Source of the DNA: Reticulitermes lucifugus
Taxonomy: Eukaryota; Arthropoda; Insecta; Blattodea; Rhinotermitidae
Length of the DNA stretch: 43,336 nt
Assembly (NCBI GenBank): GCA_026260175.1
Contig: JAKCWW010004026.1
Location: 1 to 43,336, forward strand
Reading direction: 5' to 3'
The position numbers and the translations under genes were made by a program. The stretch's first letter is position 1. Each line of letters starts with the position of its first letter. A model generated the notes under the pieces. It saw only the letters and a program-made list of their open reading frames with translations. It did not search any database and was not told where the DNA came from. Below are positions 32,756-43,336 of this stretch, piece by piece.

Positions 32756-34528
32756 TATCTTTATATTTAATTTGTACTGGAGGTGAAACTGATTGCTTCA
32801 TCTACTGCCGAGGTTAATATGCGTGGACGTGTACCTCCACTGCCCCATAAAGAATGACGGCGTCGTGTGCAATTACATCAAGGGACAATTGTACTCTACC
32901 ATTGATATCGGCAGTCTGAATTCTGCATTTTTATTTTTCGTAACTGTAACATCTTTTACAATTATGACATTTATTTAGCAATTCGAATATAAACATAGAG
33001 AAATTGACGGAAATGGCGAAATCCAGCCGGCAGTATGACTGAGAAGTGAACAAAGAACTCAGGCTCAGAATCATTCAATTCAGTTAATACCTTTTCAGTT
33101 CAGTTTTAGTTATGTCAGAACTTCTTATGTGGTCGGCTTAATTATAAATTACTGTGTCGACACCTGTCCAACGAAAGAGTGTCTATGTTTCTGGAACATC
33201 GGTCTCCTTTTGTGACGTAACAGCAGCAGTGCAAAGCTGATGCCACTTGTTAACACGGGATACACAGTATTTTATAAAAGCCGCGTTAGCAGGGCAGAGA
33301 AGGGAGGGTAAATACACGCGAAGATGTTCCCCTGCAGGCGCTACGCTATCGCTGTCTCTTATATGTTCACGTTACTGTCTCCGGTGTTTGACGTTAGTAG
33401 TCCATAAACTTGAAGGTATGACCCAAGAGGAACTCTGCTTCAAAGAACACGCGATTTAAAAGAGATCTAACCCCTCTCCCCTTTCTGCTATTTCTCTTTC
33501 CATCTCACATTCTTAACCCTTTAAAGTTCAGTGGCTACTATATGTGCTGCCTGCTTTCACATTAAAAATCATTGTATTTTTTCCACAGAGTGTATTTATG
33601 GGTTCTACATGATTCTGTAAATAGACAATGATTGTTGCTGTAAACAGCTTTAATTGACGAAAATTCCGAATAGAGGGGTAATTTATTTTTTGTGAGATAG
33701 GAATTCAACTTTGAAGCAATTTTATAATCCCCTTTCTGTTTCATATATTTTGTAATTTGAAAATTGTAGTATGAAAATTAAGCTTAATTTCACCAACAAC
33801 TCTTTGCTTGACATTGATTTGATTTCTCAAATTAAAAGTATTTAATTATTGAATTACATATTTCAAAATTAATGTGATGGGAAGCAAGTAAATAAAACTG
33901 ATTATATATGGTGTCAAATTTCGTACTTTGATATTAGCGATGATGACGCTTCGGAATCTGTTAACTCAGGGATGTGTTTACTCTTTTTATATCTCACTCA
34001 ACGTTAACTTAAAAATGCATATTACGAGAAGAGAATTTCAGCGGATCCGGCGAACTAAGGGTTAGAAGGGGCGGAATGTTTGGTACCGCTTCAGAGGAAT
34101 AGAGTTGAATGTAACAAAATTAATTCCAGCGAATCACATAGTCTTCAGGTGCAAATGTGATGAATATCTCAGTACACTTCCCAAAGAAGAGTGTTTAAAT
34201 GAACAAAAGCTGTGAAAGCGTCACTTGAAATATATACGCTATTGTGTACGTAAATTGAATATTACAGGGACTTGCCTTTCTTCAGGATATCAGATTGAAC
34301 CATACAGTTTTTCTTTATGATAAGAATGGTGAAATAAATAATAGTAATAATGTAAATATTTTTAAAGTCCGTTTTATTACAGCATTAATACCCACATATA
34401 TTCTGCGTCATATAATACGTTCGCTCTAAAATAAAACCTTCATTTCATAAGAACTTTAGTTCATATGTTACCATACATACGACATATTAAAGAACATAAT
34501 ATTTGCTAATTAAATACATATATTTCTT
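32756..34528. other. Non-coding stretch
   Basis: Frames at 32793-32978, 33247-33459 and 33562-33744 (60-70 codons) have no recognised domains. No repeats or RNA genes seen; AT-rich, especially 33740-33920. Confidence 0.4.
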
Positions 34529-34822
34529 AAGTTATGGCTTGGATCCGTGTCATGGCTCAGGCGGTTAGTCGCCGGTCTCTCACTGCGGAGTCCCGCATCA
34601 GTCCATTTGGGATTTGTGGTGGACAAAGTGGCACTGGGAGAGGTTTTTCCTCGAGTACTTCGGTTTTCCCCTGTCAATTTCATTTCACCGGTGCTCCATT
34701 ACACGGAAAAACGGAAAAAACTAATCATCTTCATCACAGCGTTGCACAATAAGCCTTCAAGGCTGCGGTGCGTCCGTAGCATCTGCTGCGGGGCCCTTCA
34801 CAAAAGAAAAAGTTATGGCTTG
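34529..34822 (+). mobile_element. tRNA-derived SINE with perfect 13-bp target duplication
   Basis: The SINE (34542-34809) carries box A 'tggctcaggcggttagtcg' and a damaged box B region ('gtcccgcatcagtcc', where about 10 bases of the 16982 copy are missing). The family body and the 'gggcccttcacaaaagaaa' end follow. It is flanked by 'aagttatggcttg' at 34529-34541 and 34810-34822, identical over 13 bp. The two frames across it (34534-34752 and 34547-34942) are SINE by-products. The loss in box B would impair further transcription. Confidence 0.92.
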
Positions 34823-37220
34823 AAGTTAAAAGATTCAGAAAAACCAAACTTTATTCCATTGTTACCACTTTTCCTCTACGAAGAAATATACCTATATTTT
34901 GCACTTCAGGTCATTGTTAGGATATGTAGAACCGAAATTTAACAATAACACTTAGTCAAGTAGCTACACTAACTCAAAGCGCCCCACATATTTTTGTGTC
35001 TGTCTGAATAATGCTACATTGACAATGCCTATGAAATTTAGAGTGTTGTAGACCAACATATGCAACGAGTTTAAAAATTGTTTTAAAGAACTTCACATGC
35101 CGTTATGTTCGCCTATTTTTTATCTCACAGTTGTAATAATTATGCAAAAATTATACATAAAAAATTATGTAATGGAAGTAAGAACACGTAACATGTATGT
35201 GAGGGAATTGTGGTTAATTATAAGAAAGTATTTCTTTATCCGTAAATGAAGTTAGTTAATGAAAAGCGTACGACTCGAGTAACAGCTGGTGATAGTAATT
35301 GTGAAATGTGATTTATTCTAGCGGCAGACACTGACCTAGTGCAACATAGTTGGCGGTCGTTTTACCGCGCGTTCTATCTTGTCGATGTGAAGGTATGAGC
35401 ACCATTAGAAGCGGAAAGCAAATGAGACTGAAATCGTGACATGTGTAACTGAAAACTATTTCTTGATTATTTCACGTTAATGAGCAACCCCCGTTTTAAC
35501 CTACCTCTTTTAAAATTGTAATAAACTTGGCTTTTTACGAAAATTTGAAGTCTAATTTTAAAAGTAAGTCTTGAATTATTGTTAATAAATAATGTTTCGA
35601 TTGGCAGAGCACCAAATTAAGCCGAATCTGTAATCTGAACTTCAGAAGAAAACACTTTTATATCTATAAGGTCATAAAATATTAAATAAGATTAGGAATT
35701 CAGTTTAGCCGGAGTGAAAGTTGCAATGATTAGAATTAAGGTATAAATGTTTTCTTTGTTGAATCCAAATAAGTGAACAAGTGCAGAGTAGAAGTTCCGT
35801 GTTTATGATAATATGTTTCTTGTGGAAAATTTGTCGATGATAACATAAATAATTTGCAGTGTGTCAATTAATAAGAATGTGTTCGTCAAACAGGGCCATA
35901 GGTCATCGAATTAATAACGCCACAAACATAAATTGTAAATTATTTTCCAGTAATATTTTTACATACGGTAAGGTAAATTCTAGCTATGCGTGTACATATT
36001 TATAGGCTATCCCTTCAGAATTGTTTATTGAATACGTGTGTTTTTTTTAATTTATGCTGAATGTTTGATTTTCTTAAATACACACAATTTACTCAGGATT
36101 TAGAAATATTTACCTTTCGTTCGCCTGTTTATTACTAAAGCGACCTTTAATCTGATAAACTGTGTGAACATGACCACGTTTGGTAAATTTTAAATTGAAT
36201 TTCTCGCTTTGTAGAAGGTATGAACCACAGACCTAACATGCAGCCAAACACCCGACAGGCCTTATACGACCCTGATTTATCGGCTCAGTTGGAGGCTTTT
36301 CCATTACCTTTTTACTGATTATTTAGGACTCATGTTGTTATTAACATTTCCTTTGGTTCTAATTCATGTCTGTGACTCTGTTAACATGCTGGTGCGTATT
36401 TGTATGGCAATTAATCTCAGAAACTGTCGTCGTTCATTTTAGCTTCTAGCTTAATCAAAGTAAGATTCATGCAGATGAATTTAAAAACGTACCAAACTGG
36501 GTATAGCGCCTATGCGAAGGGCATTACGTAGTTTTTATTTAGATATTTTCAGACAGCTGAAACATCCTGGTGACCAGAAACTTTATATTTGATATCGCTT
36601 CTGTCAAGACAATACGCAGCAATTGAAGTAAAGTATGACGAAAGGATCAAACTTCGCGGTAGGTTTTGGAGCGATGCCTTCGTGTTCACAGTCTGGTATT
36701 TGCTGTCCCACATTTCATAGAATGAAGAAATGAAGTACTGATAATTTAAGCTGAGTTGCCAGGTCGTGCTCACATTGAATGTGGTTCACTATGTACTGGA
36801 TAATTATCGTCCACTATGTCTTTCGGCAACAGTGCGAAGTGTATGTTGGCGATCAACAGAAGAGCGAGTCTGGAAGGCGGCTTTGCATACAAGGAAGAAA
36901 TTCTCCCCGAAAGCAGTAGTGAAAATGGAATATCCTTTCATAGTCACACATTTTCCAGGATTTCAGATCCATTGACCGCATTGTAATTTGAATTTTGTCC
37001 TGAAATTGGAATGAAACTTGTTTGTAGATTGAAGTTTCATAGAGTAATTGTATTGGTATCCATGGACTTCATGTCCCCCTCAGAATGAACGCAACAAAGA
37101 AGTAATAAGAAAACCGGATAACAGGGAAGGAAGAAAGGAAGAAATGAGTAAATGACTGAAAGCATAGAAAATATGGATGAAATAATGTAAGAACAGTGTG
37201 ACAGGCAAAGATGAGGCGCT
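34823..37220. other. Non-coding stretch
   Basis: No supported gene. Frames at 36549-36773 and 36766-36975 have no recognised domains. 36247-36265 repeats a block also seen at 18023-18041. 37080-37200 is purine-rich. Confidence 0.4.
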
Positions 37221-37457
37221 GTTTGTGCTCCAGGAACTATAGTGTTGTACACAGTAGCATGTCGGTAATGCATGTGACTTGTTTGTGTTCCAGGAGCTAT
37301 AGTGCGTACACCGTAGCATGTCGCTAATGCACGTGACTTGCTTGTGTTCCAGGAGCTATAGTGCGTACACCGTAGCATGTCGGTAATGCATGTGACTTGT
37401 TTGTGTTCCAGGAGCTATAGTGCGTACACCGTAGCATGTCGGTAATGTATGTGACTT
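37221..37457 (+). repeat. Minisatellite, four copies of a 59-60 bp unit
   Basis: Units at 37221-37280 (60 bp), 37281-37339, 37340-37398 and 37399-37457 (59 bp each). Each begins 'gtttgtg(t/c)tccaggagct' and ends 'catgtgactt' with few changes. Unit 1 is the most divergent. The length is not a multiple of three, and the antisense frames across it repeat in shifted phases, so coding is unlikely. Confidence 0.95.
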
Positions 37458-37616
37458 ATTGGCGCACGACCAACTTTGTCGGCAGTTCAGTCGAAGCGAA
37501 TGCCACGCGAGTTACGATGTAGTCATCCCCGCATGACTGTGATATTTAACGTTGATAATTTAGCTGCCAGGACTACAGCTGTTTTACTCATCATACGTCT
37601 GCTTGAGATCTTCAGC

Positions 37617-37883
37617 TTACAGTTGTTGTGCCAACCGAAACATTAGGCATTGGAAGGACCAAAGGAAGAATGCGATATTTGAGTTTCCCACAGCTGTGAT
37701 TATGAAGATCCAATGTCTTCTGGGATGTGACGTCTTGTAGTCTATGAGAAGTTTATTGACGTTCCTGAGAAACCTGCTGCTCCAATCTTCAGGGTGGAAA
37801 AAGAAATTGTCGTCTGTCTTAAGGACAGTGGTATCAGGGTTCTCGCTGTCAATAAATCTGTACCAGCGTGCGCTACGTGACAT
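37617..37883 (-). mobile_element. Penelope-like terminal-repeat fragment with hammerhead-like motif
   Basis: Minus strand: CTGAAGA (valid CUGANGA box), T, TGGAG-loop-CTCA, GGAAC (for GAAAC), GTC at 37755-37794. The by-product frame SSRFLRNVNKLLIDYKTSHP matches in pattern the FLRNV..SHP frame at 27834-28100, tying the two repeats. Stem II is weakened and GAAAC has one change. Confidence 0.45.
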
Positions 37884-37904
37884 CCACAGTAAGCGTCATA
37901 TTCA

Positions 37905-38335
37905 AAGACAGAGGGTATTTGAGAACAGAGTGCTGAGGAATGTGTTTGGACCAGAAGAGGGTGGATGGAGAAATTACAAGGACATTTATACTATTCGCCA
38001 GAAATTGTTGAAGTGAACATGTAAGGAGGATGAGACGGGCGACAAGTGGATCACTCATTGGAAGAAGAAAATGCATACAAAATGTTAGAAGGTGAATGGA
38101 CGATGCAACTCGAGAGACCTATAGGTAGATGGTAGTGTACTTGTAAAATGTATCTCACAGATAGTGTGCGACAATGTGGAGTAGTATCCTGGTTGCTTGT
38201 GGGATCAAGTGGCTGTCTGCTGTAAATATAGAATGAAACTTCTGATTCTGTATAAGAGGGAGAATTGCTTCTCCCACTGAGAGGCTGTTAGCTTCTCAAG
38301 AAAGCATGTGATCTATATAGCTACTTGTGGATGAT
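37905..38335 (+). mobile_element. Diverged LINE 3' end
   Basis: Reads RQRVFENRVLRNVFGPEEGG then WRNYKD, matching the ENRVLRKIFEPKRDE..GDW segment of the 17-kb copy with a small deletion. After frameshifts the similarity is patchy until the 3' UTR block 'gttagcttctcaagaaag' (38287-38304), the counterpart of 'gttagcttctcgggaagg' at 17843-17860. It is more diverged than the other copies. The upstream sequence belongs to the terminal-repeat fragment, so one element may have inserted beside the other. Confidence 0.65.
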
Positions 38336-40936
38336 CATTTGGGATGTTTCGTGTGTCATCCTTGGAAGAACATAGTCTACAGTGGAAAATGACCTGTGCG
38401 TTGAGGGGTTAGAGCCGCTGGACCAGACTACCCAAAAACCTGGGCCCAGACGTCTGTCGTCTGTCAGAGATATATACAGACCATTAATCTCCAGCATGAT
38501 CAGGAGACTGAGAAGAGACGATCGTATCAGAGATATTTGTTAAAAGCGAAATACAATAACACTGCTGCGATGGAACAGTCATGATCCTCTTGCAGTAGGA
38601 GGTCAGCAAGTCTGAGGTCAGTGATATTCTTCTCCCTCTAAAAATATCAACGTAATTATGAAGATACAAAACTCCCTCGGATATATTTCTAATATGAATC
38701 CTTTTATTAGTCAAGGAGTAATAAAAATATCCCATTTTTCTGCTGGCTACAGTTCTAAAAATTAAGTTGCAGGCCTAAATTTGCCCGAACTCTTCCAGCA
38801 TAATCTTAGTTAAACCAATTTAATACTTGACAGATAGTTACTAGAAATTTAAAAAGAGTAGTTTTCAGGTTGTTCTTGGCGTGGTTTACGAAATATGCAA
38901 TTATTCTGATACATTTATTATAAACATGCATATCTTTAGATAGTATGGAATGAGCTCTGTCCTGTCGACTGAACGTAACTGACCCTGAATCTAACTCTAT
39001 GGAGCAGGGGAAGCTAAGAATTTCTCAACAAATTAAACATCTCCCAGCTCTCTTAGAATCCGGTGCTTCATCACATGTTCACAAGATCTCGGCAGAGCCA
39101 CACGAACCCAATTCACATATTCCCACAATGTTTAAGTTTTATTTTATTATTATCCATTTTGTTTCTAAGTTAAGATATTCTGAACGACGAGATACTCGAA
39201 GTCTCATAAGGCAGTAGTGCCTGTGTGAGTTATCCGTGTATATAGGCTATTTAATGAAAAGTATAACAGGTCCACAGGGCTTGAAACACATCTCTACAAC
39301 TCTTTGGTGACAATTTTTTATCTGAATGGAATAAATAAAATTGAAATAAAAATAAAGTCTTTGCGTATATTGTAAGATTTGTAATACACAAAATTACTCG
39401 TACTTAGTTGCAACTACGCCGTTTCCGAAAATATGAAATCAGGGGTAGGTATACCGAATAAGGATCAGAAACGCTGACCCAGATCTTCAAAATAGTCACT
39501 TTCCTTCAGTTTCTTCTGCCAAACTTTTTTATTTATATATGCTTCATTCACTGACCATTTCTAAAACCAATCATTACCCAGCTCTAGCATCTTGTAACTT
39601 TACACTCTCCTATTTAATTTCTTCTGTAACTGGCTATATTAACGCAGACCTCACTGAGAACATATATTTTAATCATTATATGGCCATAATAAGGGGATTA
39701 GCCTTGGAGTAATATAATGCGTCATTAAAACAAACATATCGGAGCTCTAACTGCACTAGTTAGGCTGTTTGTGTTAACTTGTGTATTTATTAAAGTGTAC
39801 GTAAAAAATTAGAGAGCTAATTGAATATAGGCGACAAGTACAAAAACAAGAGCAAACGTAGTATAAATGATATGAACACGTTAGTTATAAAATATCCAGC
39901 CAAGAAGATAAGCCATCGTGACGGGGCGGGGGGCAGGGAAAACCTGTTGCGTATGTTGTACAGGAAAACGTACGTAAATCAGACCAATTAGAGTCGGGTT
40001 TCCAACCCGCTTCTCACCCCTTTCAACCCTGTCTACCTACCAACCCCCTCTATAACACTTTCATATATACAAATAGTATCCCGAGAGAAGGCGTTGAAGC
40101 TTATGGCTCTTTCGTCTTATCATCGGCAATAGATCACAATGGCACGGGCAGTTATTGTGGGTGTGCTGCTGCCGAATGTTCCGGTATGTGGTCATGCACA
40201 GCAGCGGCGTGTTTGAACCACAGACACTCAAAATAGAGCCAGTCAGTGAAGTATGTTTAGAGTGAAAAATACGCTTTCATATGGCAATTGTAGATAAAAG
40301 TTCTGAGCTGGAAATTATTTGTTGAGGAGGTATATTAGAAATTGTCAGATGAATTATTGGAGGTCGTATAAATAATTTGCATTTGTACTTTCAGGATTAT
40401 CCTTGTCCTGTAAGATATTAGACAATTTAACCCATTTCGGGTTCATGTTGCCTCTTCATTGCCTTCCTTAAGTTTTTGTTACCCTAAGGTTGTAATGCAT
40501 TGTCAGTTTTGGTATTTAGTTTGTTGCTATCCATTCTTCTTACATACGAGTATTGCCTCCAGTCCTTTAGAGAATTATTGTATAAGCCTTTTTGATTGTT
40601 GGTAGAATTGGTAACCTCATTCCTTCCTTAAAAAGGAAAGTGAAGCAGACTTCTAAAAGCTTCTTGCTCGCCACGTGTGTCAAAGTGCGCCCAGTATGAA
40701 CACTTTAATCCTTCGACCAAGTATCACAAAACATTATGCGAATACTTCGCTATTGTAAGAAATTCCAAAGCTGTACCTTTACTTTTCCACAATCTGTTAT
40801 CAAAATATGGCGGACGTGCGAACTCTTAAGGTGGAAATGACAGTAACAAATTTAATACTATCCATCCCGTTGTGTACAATTAATCACATAGATACAGAAT
40901 ATTCCGTCTAACACGACATTTTATTGTTCCTTTTAT
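38336..40936. other. Non-coding stretch
   Basis: No supported gene; frames at 38484-38735 and 38999-39217 lack domains. 39900-40250 is GC-richer (with 'ggggcggggggcaggg') and may be an unassigned old repeat. Confidence 0.4.
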
Positions 40937-40976
40937 GCGCTATATCTTTCGATCGAAAAAATCATCATCAGGTATT
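40937..40976 (-). ncRNA. Hammerhead-like motif with intact core boxes, short stems
   Basis: Minus strand: AATAC, CTGATGA, T, stem II GAT-TTTTTCG-ATC, GAAAG, ATATA, GCGC. Both core boxes match, but stem II is only three pairs and stem I barely forms. It may be a chance or very weak member of the set. Confidence 0.35.
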
Positions 40977-42945
40977 CTTCTAAAAAATCTTAAAATCAGA
41001 GTAAAATATTACAATAATATTGCAATTTTTGATAGTATAGCATGTAGGTAGACGGTTGTGTAAATACTATGATATTGCTTTAAAATTTCTTACAAATTTT
41101 CCTTAGGATCTGTTTCTTAAAATTGAGTTAAAAATTAAAAAATAAGCTTGAAAACTTGATGGGTAAATGACCACATATTAATTCGAGTAATTGGCTGGCC
41201 AGTGGTTTTGGTTATTGGTTTTTCCGTTGTGCATCGCAGGTAAGGCTTTCGTAGATTACGGAGAATTTACTTTGTTGATATGCTCTTCGGATTTTTATAT
41301 ATGTTATGTTTGCCTTCATCGATTATTTCGTCATGCTAGTATCTTATAATAATATTGATATTAGTTAAATTACAAAATTTACAATTTTATTAATATCTGA
41401 TAAGAGAAGAATAACGGGTGCTTTACATTTATGATAATATGTCGCTTAGTTCTTCTTAGAATGAGAAATGTTTTAGACATAGATTTTAAAGAAATTCAAA
41501 ACACAGTTTTATGTTCAACAACTTTTTTTCGAAAATCGTTCCGTTTATGTGAAAATGTGGAAAAAATTTGGTACAGCCAGACAGGCCACAGATGACAATG
41601 TACTCGGAATATGTAATACTTATTGCTTTTGCTTGGCAACAGTCGTTACGAGAACGCGCCTGAATGTTACGTTATACGTACATTGTCTTTCTTGTTAATA
41701 TGCATAATACTGTGATGTGTTCGACATGCTTACGTTTTGATAGAATGCTCCAATAGAAAGCAGCACTTTGCTGTCCATATCTCTGGACAGAGGTATGAAA
41801 ACAAAGGAGAATATAATACAGTGTTAAGTGTTCGGGTTAGAGAAAAGACGACGGATGACAAGGGACAAGAGAATATTCGTGTTCATGTAATTTTGAAATT
41901 TGCTAATTTACGGCCATATCATAAGGAATTACACCGAAATATTAAAAGAAATAATGCTTTGACAGATAAATGCTGACCACACTGGGTGAAAGAACTGTGT
42001 CATAAAAACTGCAGTTCATACGCTCAAAATCAAAAGGTTAACCACAGGTTATAATAGTTTAATTTTTAAGTACACAGTTGTACTTTCAGCATTCACTCTG
42101 CCAGTAACGTAAGGCATAATCTTGTTACGTACGCTTCTAAACGTAACATTCGAATACTTCAATGATAACGTAGAAGAGTGGTATTTTTTAACCAGCACCC
42201 TTTGTTTTATAACTAAATACACGTCTATATTTACAGTTTAACCATGTACATATATCTGTGCACCCCAATCACTTCCAAACCAATTGATGATTTTTTTAAC
42301 AAAACATTGTTAAACATCACGCCATTATTGGCAGCACCCCGTCTCAACATTTCAGTTCACTGCCATCAACTTGGAGGTCGTGCAAACTTCGGAAATTGGA
42401 AGGACACTACATATCACCACGTAGTATCAGGTCTCGAGATCTGGTGTAATTATAGATCATCAAACAATAGACTATAGAACTTTTGGTACAGTAATATTTT
42501 CTCTGTAGGATGTGAAGAAACCAAACGGCTGCCTCGCTAAATATAGAGGCGTAATGGTGATGAGTACTGAACCACTGACCGTCAACAAAGTAATCATCTA
42601 AGACACGCTAACAATTTGGCCCTGATTTAAGGGGCAGTTCTGCAAATGAACGATCCATGGGGCATTTGAATTCCAGTAATATAATTTGCACGTGTGTAGG
42701 TTGTAGTTTTATATACTGCCCGGGGAGGGATTTAACACACAAAATCAGTTCGCTTGTGCTTAATGCAAACAGCAACGCCTCAAACTGTACAGATCAGCTA
42801 ACTTGATACGTTATCTTTCACAGGTCTTTCATTCTTCAAGAAGCGTGTTTTAAGCAATTACATGAAACCAGCCGGTCAGGTGTCTGAGTCATTTAAAGAT
42901 AATTGTCTATAATGTTATATCGGCCCTTATATTTTGCAAAGTGAA
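40977..42945. other. Non-coding stretch with unassigned small frames
   Basis: The 79-codon frame 41737-41976 (..GEYNTVLSVRVREKTTDDKG..) and the 77-codon frame 42244-42477 are open but unrecognised, with no splice or start context to support them. No repeats seen. Confidence 0.35.
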
Positions 42946-43336
42946 GTGAAAAAAAAGCTATCAAGGAGATGAGGGATAAGAAGGCCACAGGAGATGATGA
43001 TGTACCTGGGGATGTACTCAAATTGTTGGGAGAAGATGGTCTCAAAATAATGAGACAGCTGATCAGTAGCATATATATAACTGGAGAGTGGCCCAGAGAT
43101 TTAATTGAAGTTACGATTGCCTTAAAGAAGAAGCCCAAAGCTACAAAATGCGGCGAACATCGCACATACGGCAAAGATACTAGCGAGGATACTTAGAAGA
43201 AGGATTGAAAGGAAAGTTGAGGATGTAATTGGAGAAGATCAGTTTGGATTTAGAAGATGAAAAGGAACTAGGAACGCAATTGGGATGCTGAGAATAATAT
43301 CAGAACGAACCTTGGACATAGATGAGGAATTGTGTG
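42946..43336 (+). pseudogene. LINE reverse transcriptase, N-terminal part, frameshifted, runs off the window
   Basis: Reads AIKEMRDKKATGDDDVPGDV then LKLLGEDGLKIMRQLISSIY and ..GEWPRDLIEVTIALKKKPKA. This is the start of the reverse transcriptase domain of a non-LTR retrotransposon (K(A)(T/P)G.D.(V/I)P..(L)K fingers motif). A frameshift at about 43161-43168 moves the reading to AHTAKILARILRRRIERKVE then DVIGEDQFGFRR, where the glycine expected after GFRR is a TGA stop (43258-43260). The reading continues to ERTLDIDEELC at the window end. The catalytic YADD box would lie beyond the edge. It probably belongs to the same LINE family whose 3' ends occur at 7, 14, 17, 26 and 38 kb, but the regions do not overlap, so this is inference. 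Confidence 0.85.

Noticed and set aside
34534-34942. Two overlapping frames (72 and 131 codons) as possible genes
   Set aside because: They are translations of a SINE with clear target duplications; similar 'proteins' are known annotation artefacts.
37037-37378. 113-codon minus-strand frame with repeated 'THYSSWNT' blocks
   Set aside because: It is the shadow of the 59-bp minisatellite; the unit length is not a multiple of three and the repeat phase shifts between units.
1-43336. CRISPR arrays, operons, bacterial promoters or terminators
   Set aside because: Nothing of the kind is seen, and the repeats and SINEs show the sequence is from an animal.

Overview
The window looks like non-coding, transposon-littered DNA from a large, AT-rich insect genome, most likely a cockroach or termite (Blattodea). 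Three things point there. First, tRNA-derived SINE copies (9690-9917, 16982-17265, 34542-34809) have a translated by-product resembling 'MAQAVSRR..TAE', which I recall as frequent in cockroach conceptual proteins. Second, fragments of one LINE family carry the 'ENRVLRKIFEPKRDEVTGDW' C-terminal reading known from the same genomes. Third, a short interspersed repeat containing 'atttaacgacgct' is present. There is no complete protein gene, rRNA, canonical tRNA or CRISPR array. Almost all open frames are under 120 codons and carry no recognisable domain.

Layout. 1-26 is a (GC)13 run. 27-7170 is nearly featureless apart from one short interspersed repeat (252-350), a LINE crumb (2048-2074) and small GT runs. 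7171-10936 holds a LINE 3' end, two minus-strand SINE remnants, an old SINE copy, a second interspersed repeat and the C-terminal remnant of a mariner-like transposase with a likely terminal repeat. 12377-15440 has hammerhead-like motifs, an assembly gap (12688-12944), a decayed LINE copy and a SINE head. 16121-18535 contains a hairpin, a SINE nested inside a LINE, and a 72-bp near-perfect palindrome. 19156-23773 has several inverted-repeat elements carrying hammerhead-like motifs on opposite strands. 24560-26290 has a minus-strand SINE, an isolated exon-like segment (about 25655-25780) and a minus-strand LINE 3' end. 28042-32755 has further hammerhead-like motifs, a 91-bp palindrome with an attached 32-bp tandem duplication, and a SINE head. 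34529-38335 has a SINE with perfect 13-bp target duplications, a 59-bp minisatellite and another LINE tail. 42946-43336 enters the reverse transcriptase domain of a LINE that runs off the end.

The most notable signal is a dispersed set of about sixteen motifs with one shared layout: a box like CTGANGA, one extra nucleotide, stem II, GAAAC, a very short (often palindromic) stem III ending in GTA or GTC, and a short stem I. This is the architecture of the minimal hammerhead ribozymes reported in Penelope-like retroelements. Several occur as divergent pairs forming inverted repeats; the best pair (22411-22718) is flanked by a 14-bp direct repeat. No Penelope coding region is visible, so these appear to be non-autonomous or truncated terminal repeats. 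The only candidate for a host gene is the single exon-like segment near 25.7 kb.
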